DNA from: Burkholderiaceae bacterium
Lineage (GTDB): Bacteria; Pseudomonadota; Gammaproteobacteria; Burkholderiales; Burkholderiaceae_E
Length of the DNA: 54,854 nt
NCBI GenBank assembly: GCA_023954135.1
Contig: JAMLIN010000028.1
Location: forward strand, 1-54,854
Reading direction: 5' to 3'
Made by a program: the position numbers and the translations under genes
Notes under the pieces: model-generated
What the model saw: the letters and a program-made list of their open reading frames with translations, nothing else
Told to the model about the DNA's origin: nothing
Database searches by the model: none
In this document: piece by piece, positions 19,190-27,659 of the stretch
Layout of the letters: each line of letters begins with the position of its first letter
Numbering within the stretch: the stretch's first letter is position 1

Positions 19190-19510
19190 ATGAAGCAGAT
19201 CGACGTGAAGATTTTCGACCGCAGCTATACGCTCGCAGTCGACGACAAGGACCAGCCGCGGCTGCTCGAGGCGGTCGACATGGTCGACAAGCGGATGCGC
19301 GAGATCAAGGGCGTGGGCAAGCTCGGCAGCCTCGACCGGATCGCGGTGCTCGCCGCACTGCAGTTCGCCAACGAGATCCTCGGCATCCGCGAGGAGGCGG
19401 CCAATGCCCGGGCCGAAGCGATCGCCGCGGCGCCCGAATCGCTGGCGCGGATCCGGCGCATGAACGAGGCGCTGGAAGCCGAGATTCGCCGCCAGGAAAG
19501 CCTCTTCTGA
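19190..19510 (+). CDS. zapA: Cell division protein ZapA
   Basis: 106 residues. It starts MKQIDVKIFDRSYTL, the ZapA beta-hairpin head, and continues with LLEAVDMVDKRMREIK and a C-terminal helix (LAALQFANEIL) that forms the tetrameric coiled coil. It cross-links FtsZ filaments at the division site. It lies 62 bp after the zapB-like gene in one unit, followed by the 6S RNA gene, as in many betaproteobacteria and gammaproteobacteria. Confidence 0.95.
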   Translation: MKQIDVKIFDRSYTLAVDDKDQPRLLEAVDMVDKRMREIKGVGKLGSLDRIAVLAALQFANEILGIREEAANARAEAIAAAPESLARIRRMNEALEAEIRRQESLF

Positions 19511-19606
19511 AAGCGGTTCCACGTTCTCCTGCATCGGCCCTTCGGCCGACACGGCTACGGCGAACGCACGATCTTCCGGGCGACGATTGCGCGTACAATC
19601 GAACCA

Positions 19607-19780
19607 GCCCTGCGGTGTTCGATACGGCCATATATTCCTTGACCAATATATGCATCCAGGTTGCGGCTTGCGAACTTCGCTGTTGTGAGCGTCCACACGG
19701 ACGCACCTGATGCGAAGGCTGCCGTGGCCGATCTGAACTGTTTGGTTCAGGATGCTGGTCGACCGGCACTTGCGGGGCTT
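19607..19780 (+). ncRNA. ssrS: 6S RNA
   Basis: Located between zapA and the EVE gene, the usual place. The ends pair: GCCCTGCGGTG at 19607-19617 with CACTTGCGGGGC at 19767-19778, forming the closing stem. Inside are further arms: CATATAT/ATATATG around a short loop, GCGTCC/GGACGC, and CTGAAC/GTTCAG in the 3' half, giving a long irregular rod. A -10 TACAAT at 19594-19599 sits seven bases upstream of the proposed 5' end. 6S RNA mimics an open promoter and sequesters sigma-70 RNA polymerase in stationary phase. The exact ends are inferred from pairing. There is no T-rich terminator before the EVE gene, so co-transcription and processing are likely. Confidence 0.85.
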
Positions 19781-19788
19781 CCCCGACC

Positions 19789-20247
<459 letters not shown>

Positions 20248-20303
20248 CGGGGTATCCGGAACCGAAGCTGTGTACACTTCGGCGGATTCAACGACGAAAA
20301 TCC

Positions 20304-21632
20304 ATGCAACCGCCGATCCTTCATCTTGCGGTGGCCGCGATCATGACGGCGAGCCTCGCCGCCTGCGGCAACAGCGGCGATTCCGCCCCGCCACCGACCA
20401 ATGTGACCGCCGCCGCGGGTGACGGCCGCATCGTGCTCTCCTGGGACAGCGAGCCCGGCATCGAGTACTGGATCTTCGGGGCGGCCGACCCCGGCGTCAC
20501 CGTCGACAACTGGATCACCTTGCCCGAGAGCTTCGGCGTGGTCCGGGGCCGCAGCCCGCAACCGGTCTGCGCGCTCACCAACGGCACCACCTACTGGGCA
20601 ACGGTCAATGCCCGTACCGGCACCGCCGGCGGCGGAGCCGGCTCCGCTGCCGTGGGCGAGACGCCACGCCTTGCCGGCGAGGCCTGGACGACGACCACGC
20701 TCGACGCCCCGATCAACGGGCTCGGCTTCGGGCTCATCGACTATTGCCGCACCGTCAACGCGAACACCGATCACGATAGGCCTGCGACCGGCCATCTCCT
20801 CGCGGTCGGCGACGCGGCAAGCATCTACACCAGCCTCGACGGCGTCAACTGGACGAAGCAGGTCACGCCGGTCGCGGAAGGATTCACCGCCGATCTCCAT
20901 GCGATCGACGTCTACACGGCGCGCCCCGGCCCGCACGACGATCTCGAGCAGATCTGGATCGCGACCGGAGACGAATCGGCGACGCTGCGCAGCTACAACG
21001 GCGTCGACTGGGCCGTCACCGTCGCCCCGATCCCGGGCAGCCGTACCCTGCGGGCCCTCGCGCACCAGCACAACCTCTTCGTCGCCGTCGGCGACGGTGG
21101 GCGCATCGCCATCACCGTCAACGGTTCCGAATGGCGCGAACGCGATTCGACCACCACCGAGAACCTGAACTCCATCGCTCGCGAGAACAACCTCTATGTC
21201 GCCACCGGCGACAACGGCACCCTGCTGGTGAGCGGCGACGGGGGCGGCTGGGTCCGCATCGACCTGGGCATCACGGCGCGGCTGCGCGGAGCCGCCTACG
21301 GCAACAACAACGCCAATCCCGGCAACGGCGGCATCGAGGAGATCCATACCTGGGTCGTGGTCGGTGACGGCGGCACGGTCGCCCGCAGCATCAACGGCGG
21401 GGGCCAATGGGAGCTCTTCAGCCTGCCCGGCGCCCCCAACCTGGTCGGTGTCGGCTACACCACGGCCTTCATCGCCGTCGACGAGGCGGGTGGCGTCTGG
21501 CGCAGCACCGACGGCGCAAACTGGACCGGGCCCGTGGCCAGCGGCCTCGGCGCGGTCCAGGCGGCGAGCGGCCTGAGCAAGTACGGCATCCTCACGGCGC
21601 TGCCCGGCGGGCGCGTCGCGAGCAGCTTCTGA
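20304..21632 (+). CDS. Lipoprotein with six-repeat beta-propeller
   Basis: 442 residues. The signal peptide ends SLAAC (Cys21). A short fibronectin-III-like stretch follows (about residues 30-110; VTAAAGDGRIVLSWDS). Then come six repeats of the pattern (V/A)xGDxGxxxxSxDGxxW: VGDAASIYTSLDGVNW, TGDESATLRSYNGVDW, VGDGGRIAITVNGSEW, TGDNGTLLVSGDGGGW, VGDGGTVARSINGGGQW and VDEAGGVWRSTDGANW. These suggest a six-bladed sialidase/YCF48-like propeller. It is likely anchored in the outer membrane, but the ligand is unknown. It stands 57 bp after the EVE gene, with a small CCGAAG/CTTCGG dyad between, and seven bases before a permease gene. Confidence 0.8.
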   Translation: MQPPILHLAVAAIMTASLAACGNSGDSAPPPTNVTAAAGDGRIVLSWDSEPGIEYWIFGAADPGVTVDNWITLPESFGVVRGRSPQPVCALTNGTTYWATVNARTGTAGGGAGSAAVGETPRLAGEAWTTTTLDAPINGLGFGLIDYCRTVNANTDHDRPATGHLLAVGDAASIYTSLDGVNWTKQVTPVAEGFTADLHAIDVYTARPGPHDDLEQIWIATGDESATLRSYNGVDWAVTVAPIPGSRTLRALAHQHNLFVAVGDGGRIAITVNGSEWRERDSTTTENLNSIARENNLYVATGDNGTLLVSGDGGGWVRIDLGITARLRGAAYGNNNANPGNGGIEEIHTWVVVGDGGTVARSINGGGQWELFSLPGAPNLVGVGYTTAFIAVDEAGGVWRSTDGANWTGPVASGLGAVQAASGLSKYGILTALPGGRVASSF

Positions 21633-21639
21633 GAGCGCC

Positions 21640-22452
21640 TTGGACCCGCTTTCGCTCGCTGCCCTCGTCGTCCTCGGGGCAGTCACCGGCTTTCTCGCCG
21701 GCCTGCTGGGCATAGGCGGAGGAATGGTCATCGTCCCGTTCATGGCCATCGTGCTTGATCGGCTCGGCTTCGACCACGATCTCGTGCTCAAGCTGGCGAT
21801 CGCCACCTCGCTCACCACCATCCTGTTCACCTCGATGTCGAGCGTGCGCGCCCATCATCGCCGCGGCGCGGTGCGCTGGGACATCGTGAAGACCCTCGCG
21901 CCCGGCATCGTCGTCGGCTCGCTGGCCGCCGCCCAGGTGGTGCGCTTCATGCCGAGCCGCTGGATCGCGCTCTTCTTCGGCGCCTTCATCGCCTGGACCG
22001 CGACCAACATGCTGCGTCGCCGGCCGAAGGCGCAGGGCAACGCGCCCGCGCGCGGCCTGCCGGGCAGCGCCGGCATGTTCGGCGCCGGCGGCATCATCGG
22101 CGCGCTCTCGGCCTTCCTCGGCGCCGGCGGCGGCTTCCTGACCGTACCCTTCCTGAGCGGACGACAGGTGCGCATCCACGAAGCGGTCGCGACCAGCGCC
22201 GCCTGCGGCTTCCCGATAGCGCTCGCGGGCTCGATCGGCTATGTCGTGGCGGGGCTGGGACTGGCCATGCCGCCCTATACCGTCGGCTTCGTGTACCTGC
22301 CCGGGCTGGCCGCGGTCGCCTCGGCCAGCGTGCTCACCGCACCGCTGGGAGCGAGGGCCGCGCATGCCCTGCCCGTCGACGCGATGCGCAGGCTCTTCGC
22401 CTGCATCCTGTTCGCCCTGTCCGCGTACATGTTCTGGCGCGGCCTGCGCTAG
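21640..22452 (+). CDS. Sulfite exporter TauE/SafE family permease
   Basis: 270 residues, about eight membrane helices. The N-terminal ALVVLGAVTGFLAGLLGIGGG and the internal repeat FGAGGIIGALSAFLGAGGGF are the two glycine-rich half-signatures of the TauE/SafE fold. The start is TTG at 21640, seven bases after the stop of the lipoprotein gene; no ATG fits the conserved N-terminus. Members export sulfite, sulfoacetate or other organosulfur anions, but substrates cannot be read from sequence. It is followed eight bases later by an unassigned gene in the same direction. Confidence 0.9.
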   Translation: MDPLSLAALVVLGAVTGFLAGLLGIGGGMVIVPFMAIVLDRLGFDHDLVLKLAIATSLTTILFTSMSSVRAHHRRGAVRWDIVKTLAPGIVVGSLAAAQVVRFMPSRWIALFFGAFIAWTATNMLRRRPKAQGNAPARGLPGSAGMFGAGGIIGALSAFLGAGGGFLTVPFLSGRQVRIHEAVATSAACGFPIALAGSIGYVVAGLGLAMPPYTVGFVYLPGLAAVASASVLTAPLGARAAHALPVDAMRRLFACILFALSAYMFWRGLR

Positions 22453-22460
22453 GAGAAAGC

Positions 22461-23537
22461 ATGCCCACCGAAGCCGCCCGGACCGAGGCGCCCCGGCCCG
22501 CCGGGGACGCGGTCTCGACGCTCTACAACGCGTTCTTCACCGGCCTCGTCCTCGCCGCCTCGATGCGCAGCGGCGCGCCGCGCGCCGCCGAGCTCGTCTA
22601 CCGCATCTTCGATCGCCAGCGCGAGCGCCGATTCCTGCCCGGACTGGCCAAGCTCGGCATCGACCGGCTTCCCCATGCCGTTGCCGCGGCCCAGTACCAC
22701 TACCTGTCGAACAACATCGGCGGCGTCGCGGTGCAGTACATGCCGGAATCCGACCGCAAGGCCTGGATCCGCTACGTTCCGCCACGCTGGGCCTGGGCGG
22801 GCACCGCGCTGTGCGCCGTGCCGCCCGAAGTCTCCGCCGCGATGCTGCGCGGCTGGCATGCCCGCAACGGCGTGGCGTTGGGCAATCCTCGCCTGGGCTT
22901 CGTCTGCACCAAGCAGACCGCCGATGGCCAGTCGGCGCTGGAGGGTTACTACTACGAGTACGACCATCCGCTCGATCCGGTCGACCGGCTGCGCTTTTCC
23001 CGGGCCGAGGAAGCGCCCGACTTCGACCCGGCGGCGGCACCGGTGCTCGCCTCGGCCGACTGGCCCGCCGAGCGGCTCGCGAAGGCGAAGCGCAACTATG
23101 CGATGGAGTACGTCCGCACCGCCCTGCCCGTCGCCGTCGACCTGTACGGGCCGGCCGAAGCGGGCGCGATCTTCACCCTGTGCGCGCGCCAGGTGGGCAT
23201 GCAGTTCCGCGACGAGATCGCGCAGCGTCTCGGCGCGCCCGCCGACGATTCCGCGCAGGGCTTCGCCGCCTTCGCCGCAGCGCTGGGCGAAGCCCAGGGC
23301 GACCGGATCACGATCGGATCCGACGGCGGGCTGGTCACGATCGCCCAGTCGGGCTGGTCCCTGTTCGAGGAGGACGGCGCGGTCCATCCCGCGGTGATCG
23401 ACATCTGGCACGGGCTTGCCGAAGGCATGCTGGTCGCCCACAACCGCAGGCTCGCGCTCGAATGGCGCGACCGCGGCCACCGGGCGCCCTTTCGCTTCGA
23501 ATGGCGGATCCGGCCGGTGGACGCCGCCCCGTTCTGA
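22461..23537 (+). CDS. Unassigned protein, possibly related to ATC hydrolases
   Basis: 358 residues, not recognised with confidence. No signal peptide or membrane segment. Notable parts are FFTGLVLAASMRSG near the N-terminus, an aromatic run GYYYEYDHPLDP, ALPVAVDLYGPAEAGAIFTLCARQVG, and a conserved-looking end IWHGLAEGMLVAHNRRLALEW. The gene is in a same-strand run with TauE/SafE (8 bp upstream) and the DUF1615 lipoprotein (19 bp downstream), so it may belong to an envelope-related operon. The Cys-containing C-terminal half faintly recalls L-2-amino-thiazoline-4-carboxylate hydrolases; this is a guess. Confidence 0.75.
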   Translation: MPTEAARTEAPRPAGDAVSTLYNAFFTGLVLAASMRSGAPRAAELVYRIFDRQRERRFLPGLAKLGIDRLPHAVAAAQYHYLSNNIGGVAVQYMPESDRKAWIRYVPPRWAWAGTALCAVPPEVSAAMLRGWHARNGVALGNPRLGFVCTKQTADGQSALEGYYYEYDHPLDPVDRLRFSRAEEAPDFDPAAAPVLASADWPAERLAKAKRNYAMEYVRTALPVAVDLYGPAEAGAIFTLCARQVGMQFRDEIAQRLGAPADDSAQGFAAFAAALGEAQGDRITIGSDGGLVTIAQSGWSLFEEDGAVHPAVIDIWHGLAEGMLVAHNRRLALEWRDRGHRAPFRFEWRIRPVDAAPF

Positions 23538-23556
23538 GCCGCCGGTACCGGTGCCC

Positions 23557-24690
23557 ATGAGAATCGACCGGCGGCGGACGAGGGGCTGGCCGGGCACGGC
23601 CCTGCTGTGCATCGCGATCGCGATGCTGGCCGCCTGCACCACGGGCGGCGTCATCGAGGATCGCCGGGATCCGGCGGCGGTCCGCGCGCAGCTGGAACGC
23701 CTGCTGCCGGAGAAGCTCGCCGATCGCAGCGGCTGGGCGCGCGACATCGAGGGGGCGTTCAGCGCGCTGTCGCTGCCGGCCGACGCCGGGCACCTGTGCG
23801 CGGCGCTCGCGATCACCGAGCAGGAGTCCTCGTTTCGCGCCGATCCGTCGGTACCGAACCTGCCGAAGCTCGCGCGCGAGGAGATCGACAAGCGTGCCGC
23901 CCGCCTGCGCATTCCGGCAGTGGCGATCCGGATGGCCCTGCAGATCGAATCGCCCACGGGCCTGACTTTCGACAAGCGTCTCGACGCGGTGCGCACCGAA
24001 AGGGAGCTGAGCGAGATCTACGAGGACTTCATCGCCATGGTGCCGCTCGGGGCGCGCCTGCTCGCGGGCTGGAATCCGGTGCGCACCGGCGGGCCGATGC
24101 AGGTCTCGATCGATTTCGCCGAACGCCATGCCCGCCGGCGTCCCTACCCCTACGAGACCGGCACATCGATCCGCCAGGAGGTCTTCACCCGGCGCGGCGG
24201 CCTGTACTTCGGCATCGCGCACCTGCTCGACTATCCGGCGGACTATCCCGAGATGCGCTTTCGTTTCGCCGATTTCAATGCCGGCCACTACGCGAGCCGC
24301 AACGCCGCTTTCCAGCGCGCGGTCGCGATCGCCTCGGGCCGCAGCATCGCGATCGACGGCGACCTGATCCGCCATGGCGCACCGCCGGGCGCGGCACCCG
24401 GCGAGACCGAAGCCGCGGTACGCGGCCTCGGCGAACGGCTCGGGATGAGCGATGCGACGATTCGTCGCGAGCTCGAGCTCGGCGCCTCGGCCGAGTTCGA
24501 CCGCAGCCCGCTGCTGGCCGCGGTGTACGCCCTGGCCGAAACCAGTCCGGCCAAGCGGTTGCCGCGTGCCGCCATGCCGGAGATCCGTCTCGAGGGCCCG
24601 AAGATCCAGCGCAAGCTCACCACCGCCTGGTTCGCCGACCGGGTCGAGGGCCGGTGGCGGCGCTGCGTCGAGCGCGCCGCCGGCGGCTGA
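23557..24690 (+). CDS. DUF1615 lipoprotein (YaiW-like)
   Basis: 377 residues. The signal MRIDRRRTRGWPGTALLCIA leads to the lipobox LAAC, Cys27. The mature part has LCAALAITEQESSFRADPSV, reminiscent of the Glu-containing motif of lytic transglycosylases, then PTGLTFDKRLDAVRTERELS, RTGGPMQVSIDFAERHA and FRFADFNAGHYASRNAAFQ. This series marks the DUF1615 family, whose E. coli member YaiW is a surface-exposed outer-membrane lipoprotein. The chemistry of the family is unproven. It ends 11 bases before the convergent acyl-CoA ligase gene. Confidence 0.82.
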   Translation: MRIDRRRTRGWPGTALLCIAIAMLAACTTGGVIEDRRDPAAVRAQLERLLPEKLADRSGWARDIEGAFSALSLPADAGHLCAALAITEQESSFRADPSVPNLPKLAREEIDKRAARLRIPAVAIRMALQIESPTGLTFDKRLDAVRTERELSEIYEDFIAMVPLGARLLAGWNPVRTGGPMQVSIDFAERHARRRPYPYETGTSIRQEVFTRRGGLYFGIAHLLDYPADYPEMRFRFADFNAGHYASRNAAFQRAVAIASGRSIAIDGDLIRHGAPPGAAPGETEAAVRGLGERLGMSDATIRRELELGASAEFDRSPLLAAVYALAETSPAKRLPRAAMPEIRLEGPKIQRKLTTAWFADRVEGRWRRCVERAAGG

Positions 24691-24701
24691 AGCGCGGCGG
24701 C

Positions 24702-26255
24702 CTAGATGCGCTTCTGGCCCGTCCAGTAGCGATCACGCAGCGGCTTCTTGTAGAGCTTGCCGGTGGGCAGCCGGGGCAGCTCGTCGGTGAAGTCCACCGA
24801 GCGCGGGCACTTGATGCTGGCGAGGTTCTCCCTGCAGAACGCGATCAGCTCCGCCTCGAGCTCGGAACCCGTCGCCACGCCCGGCATCGGCTGGACCACC
24901 GCCTTGACTTCCTCCCCCAGGTCCTCGTTGGGCACCCCGAAGACCGCCGCGTCGGCGACCTTCGGGTGGGTGATCAGCAGGTTCTCGCATTCCTGCGGAT
25001 AGATGTTCACCCCGCCCGAGATGATCATGAAGGTGGAGCGATCGGTCAGGTAGAGGAAACCGTCGTCATCGACGTAGCCGACATCGCCGACGGTGCTCAT
25101 GGTGCCGTCGGCCGACCGCGAATCCCGGGTTCGCTGCGGATCGTTGAAGTACTCGAACGGCGTCGCGGTCTTGAACCAGATCTCGCCGGGCGTGCCCTTG
25201 GGCGCCGGCTCCATGTTCTCGTCGAGGATGTGCAGGTCGCCCAGCAGGACCCGGCCGACGGTGCCGCGATGCGCCAGCCATTCCTGGCTGTTGCAGGCGG
25301 TGAAGCCGAGCCCTTCCGTCGCTCCGTAGTACTCGTGGATGATGGGGCCCCACCACTCGATCATCTGCTCCTTGACCTGCGCCGGGCATGGCGCGGCCGC
25401 ATGGATGGCGATCTCGAGGGAGGACAGGTCATGGCGTTCGCGATCGGCCTGCGGCAGCTTCAGCAGGCGGCTGAACATGGTCGGCACCAGCTGGGTGTGA
25501 GTCACCCGGTACTTCTCGATCAGCGCCAGGTACTCGAGCGGTTCGAAATGCTCCATGATCACCGAGGTCGCGCCCGCCCGGATCGCCAGCCCGACCGCCG
25601 CCTGCGGCGCCGAGTGATAGAGCGGCGCGGGCGACAGATAGACCATGTCCTCGCGGTACTGCCAGAGCCTGTCGAGGAACACATAGAGTGGCAAGGGCAC
25701 CGACGGCGGGGTTTGCGGCAGGGGGCGCAGGATGCCCTTGGGTCGGCCGGTGGTTCCGGATGAATAGAGCATCCCGACGCCAAGGAATTCGTCGGCGATC
25801 GGGGTCTCGGGCATGTCGGCAAGCGCTTCGTCGAGCACGACCATCGGCGCATCGCCGGCATCGCCGGCATCGCCATCGACGATCAGGCACAGCGTGACGC
25901 GCGGACACTGGGCGAGCGCTTGGCGCGCAACTTCGCTGCGCGATTGCGAGGTGATCAACACCTGCGATTCGCTGTTCTGCAGGATGTAGGCGAGCTCGTC
26001 GGCCTTGAGGTAGGAGTTGACCGTCGTGTAGTAGAGGCCGGCGCGATCGCCGGCGCAGCAGCACTCGATGAAGCGGTTGTTGTTCTCCATGAAGATCGCG
26101 TAGTGATCGAGCCGCTGCAGGCCGTGTCGGCGCAGCAGGTGGGCGAGTCGGTTGCTGCGCCGCTCGAGCTCGCCGTAGCTGACGATCTCGCCCGTGCTCG
26201 CCATGATGAATGCGGCCTTCGCCGGGCGCGCGAACGCCTGTCTGCCTGGATACAT
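24702..26255 (-). CDS. AMP-forming acyl-CoA synthetase
   Basis: 517 residues of the ANL adenylate-forming superfamily. The P-loop-like motif is LYSSGTTGRPKG. YYGATEGLGFTACN, a TGRPKG-to-GEIWFK stretch and YLTDRSTFMIISGGVNIYPQECE follow, with the C-terminal catalytic Lys in LPTGKLYKKPLRD. It activates a carboxylic acid as acyl-AMP and transfers it to CoA. Its resemblance to crotonobetaine/fatty-acid ligases is only family-level. A DGDAGDAGDA microrepeat lies near residue 125. The ribosome site AGGAGA precedes ATG 26255. It follows the thioesterase gene after 412 bp on the same strand. Confidence 0.93.
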   Translation of the reverse strand: MYPGRQAFARPAKAAFIMASTGEIVSYGELERRSNRLAHLLRRHGLQRLDHYAIFMENNNRFIECCCAGDRAGLYYTTVNSYLKADELAYILQNSESQVLITSQSRSEVARQALAQCPRVTLCLIVDGDAGDAGDAPMVVLDEALADMPETPIADEFLGVGMLYSSGTTGRPKGILRPLPQTPPSVPLPLYVFLDRLWQYREDMVYLSPAPLYHSAPQAAVGLAIRAGATSVIMEHFEPLEYLALIEKYRVTHTQLVPTMFSRLLKLPQADRERHDLSSLEIAIHAAAPCPAQVKEQMIEWWGPIIHEYYGATEGLGFTACNSQEWLAHRGTVGRVLLGDLHILDENMEPAPKGTPGEIWFKTATPFEYFNDPQRTRDSRSADGTMSTVGDVGYVDDDGFLYLTDRSTFMIISGGVNIYPQECENLLITHPKVADAAVFGVPNEDLGEEVKAVVQPMPGVATGSELEAELIAFCRENLASIKCPRSVDFTDELPRLPTGKLYKKPLRDRYWTGQKRI

Positions 26256-26667
26256 CCGTCTCTCCTGTCGGATAGAACTTCCGGATCGTCAGCTTTTCGA
26301 GAACCTTCGAGTCCTCTCGGCCGAGTCCATTATCTTCCTCCTCGACACATCGAGATCGACCAGCCGCGCGGCAAGGAAATCCACATCATCGCAAACGATC
26401 TCCCGATGCCCGATCTTCACGTTACGCGCAATCCGGCAGCCGGAAGAAGCCTCCCGATCGGCGCCGCGTCCACGGCATCGCAACCACCGTCATGACGGCC
26501 TGCTCGATCGCGCGAGATCGTGTCGAGCAACGGGCGAGCCGGCAGCTGCCCGATGCCGCGGTCGGGACAGCTCGTCGGCCAACGACCAGTCCACCCTGTC
26601 GACGAGCACATTCGGTCGCCACCTTCGCAATGGCCGGGCACCGGCACGGGGAGTCGACTCTGCCGCA
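26256..26667. other. 412-bp interval between thioesterase and acyl-CoA synthetase genes
   Basis: No gene is convincing. Short frames on both strands lack family-like sequence and ribosome sites. The 60 bases next to the ligase gene are less GC-rich and contain GATAAT on the reverse strand, a possible -10, but no partner -35. The stretch is unusually long for this otherwise compact region and may hold a promoter for the ligase or a decayed gene. Confidence 0.4.
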
Positions 26668-27468
26668 TCAGGCCTGCCCGCGGTCCAGCACCAGCGCGAG
26701 CTGGCGCGATTGCGCGACGAGGTTCCCGCGCTCGTCCCACAGCATGCCATCCTCGACCATCCGCCCTGCGCTAAGGTCGCTGGTGCGAAAGCGTCCGAGA
26801 ATCCAGCCCGGATCAGGCCTGCGCCTGACATGCACCGTCAGTTCCAGCGTCGGGACCCAGCCTACGAGGCCCAGCAGGCCGAAAATCGCCGGCGGGAAGG
26901 CATCGGCGAAAAGCACCACCGCGCGGGTGTCTGGCGGGCGCCCATCGCGGAACCGGATCCAGCCGGTGACCTGCGCCTGGCCGGCCGCGCCCGCCCGCGC
27001 CTCGTCGGGGTGCAACCGCACCTCGATACGCCGCAGGATCGGCAGATCGACGCCCTGCTCCTCGCCCGATCGGGCCACGCATGCCTCGGGCGGCGGCATC
27101 TCGGGCGGCGACACGTCGAGCACAGGTGTGACCGGCTGCCCAAGCTCGCCAAGCGCGGCCAGCACTTCGATCCGCGCCTGGCCATCCTGCATCAGGGTTG
27201 CCCTTGCGGTGCTCAAGCTACGACCGGCGCGCACGATCGCAGCCTCGACCGTGCAATCCCGCGCCGACAATCCCGGGCGCAGGAAATGCGCGCTGATCGA
27301 CAGCGGATCGGGATGCTGCGGCGCCAGTTGCCCGAGCGTCGCCATGGCGAGCGACATCAGGTAGCCGCCATTCGGATTGGTGCCGATGTTCCACGCCGAA
27401 TCGACTCTGCCTCGCCAGAGCCCCTTGCCGGCCGAGTCGAGCCGGGTTTCCTCGTCGAACGCGTGCAT
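26668..27468 (-). CDS. Acyl-CoA thioesterase-like, double hot-dog protein
   Basis: 266 residues. Hallmarks of the TesB-like/thioesterase family are WNIGTNPNGGYLMSLAMATLGQ near the N-terminus, SISAHFLRPG, and near the C-terminus LELTVHVRRRPDPGWILGRFRT plus VEDGMLWDERGNLVAQSRQLALV. These are two hot-dog halves. It likely hydrolyses an acyl-CoA in the cytoplasm. The start at 27468 is chosen because GGAGGAG precedes it; 12 codons upstream another ATG exists without a site. With the downstream ligase it could form a fatty or aromatic acyl-CoA pair. An extended -10 promoter lies upstream. Confidence 0.88.
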   Translation of the reverse strand: MHAFDEETRLDSAGKGLWRGRVDSAWNIGTNPNGGYLMSLAMATLGQLAPQHPDPLSISAHFLRPGLSARDCTVEAAIVRAGRSLSTARATLMQDGQARIEVLAALGELGQPVTPVLDVSPPEMPPPEACVARSGEEQGVDLPILRRIEVRLHPDEARAGAAGQAQVTGWIRFRDGRPPDTRAVVLFADAFPPAIFGLLGLVGWVPTLELTVHVRRRPDPGWILGRFRTSDLSAGRMVEDGMLWDERGNLVAQSRQLALVLDRGQA

Positions 27469-27502
27469 TGAATCGTTTCTCCTCCCATCTGGAACCGTGT
27501 TC

Positions 27503-27511
27503 ATTAGACCA
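27503..27511 (-). promoter_or_regulatory. Extended -10 promoter of thioesterase gene
   Basis: Reverse-strand TGGTCTAAT, identical to the nadK extended -10, stands about 35 bases before the start codon. A perfect dyad ACATA-TGCG-TATGT (27545-27558) lies near -55 and could bind a regulator of this gene or of the divergent lipoprotein gene. Confidence 0.45.
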
Positions 27512-27544
27512 TCGCGGCCCGCTCGCCAGACACGCTCACTACAC

Positions 27545-27558
27545 ACATATGCGTATGT
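27545..27558. repeat. Perfect dyad ACATATGCGTATGT in divergent intergenic region
   Basis: A 5-bp arm inverted repeat with four-base centre, in a locally AT-rich patch between the thioesterase and the lipoprotein genes. It is a candidate operator for either gene; the regulator is unknown. Confidence 0.45.
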
Positions 27559-27659
27559 TGATGACGGTTCGGCTTCGATAGGATGGCCATGGGTTCACGC
27601 GAGAATACAGGGGCGTTGCGGCGCAACCCTGGATCCGCAGGATCAAACAGGAGGCGGAC

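Noticed and set aside
20262-20282. CCGAAG/CTTCGG dyad with an internal GTGTACAC before the propeller lipoprotein
   Set aside because: Too short and without a T tract or nearby promoter elements to call it a terminator or operator.
26256-26667. Short reverse-strand frames between the thioesterase and acyl-CoA ligase genes
   Set aside because: They lack ribosome sites and coding-like residue patterns; no family resemblance could be named.
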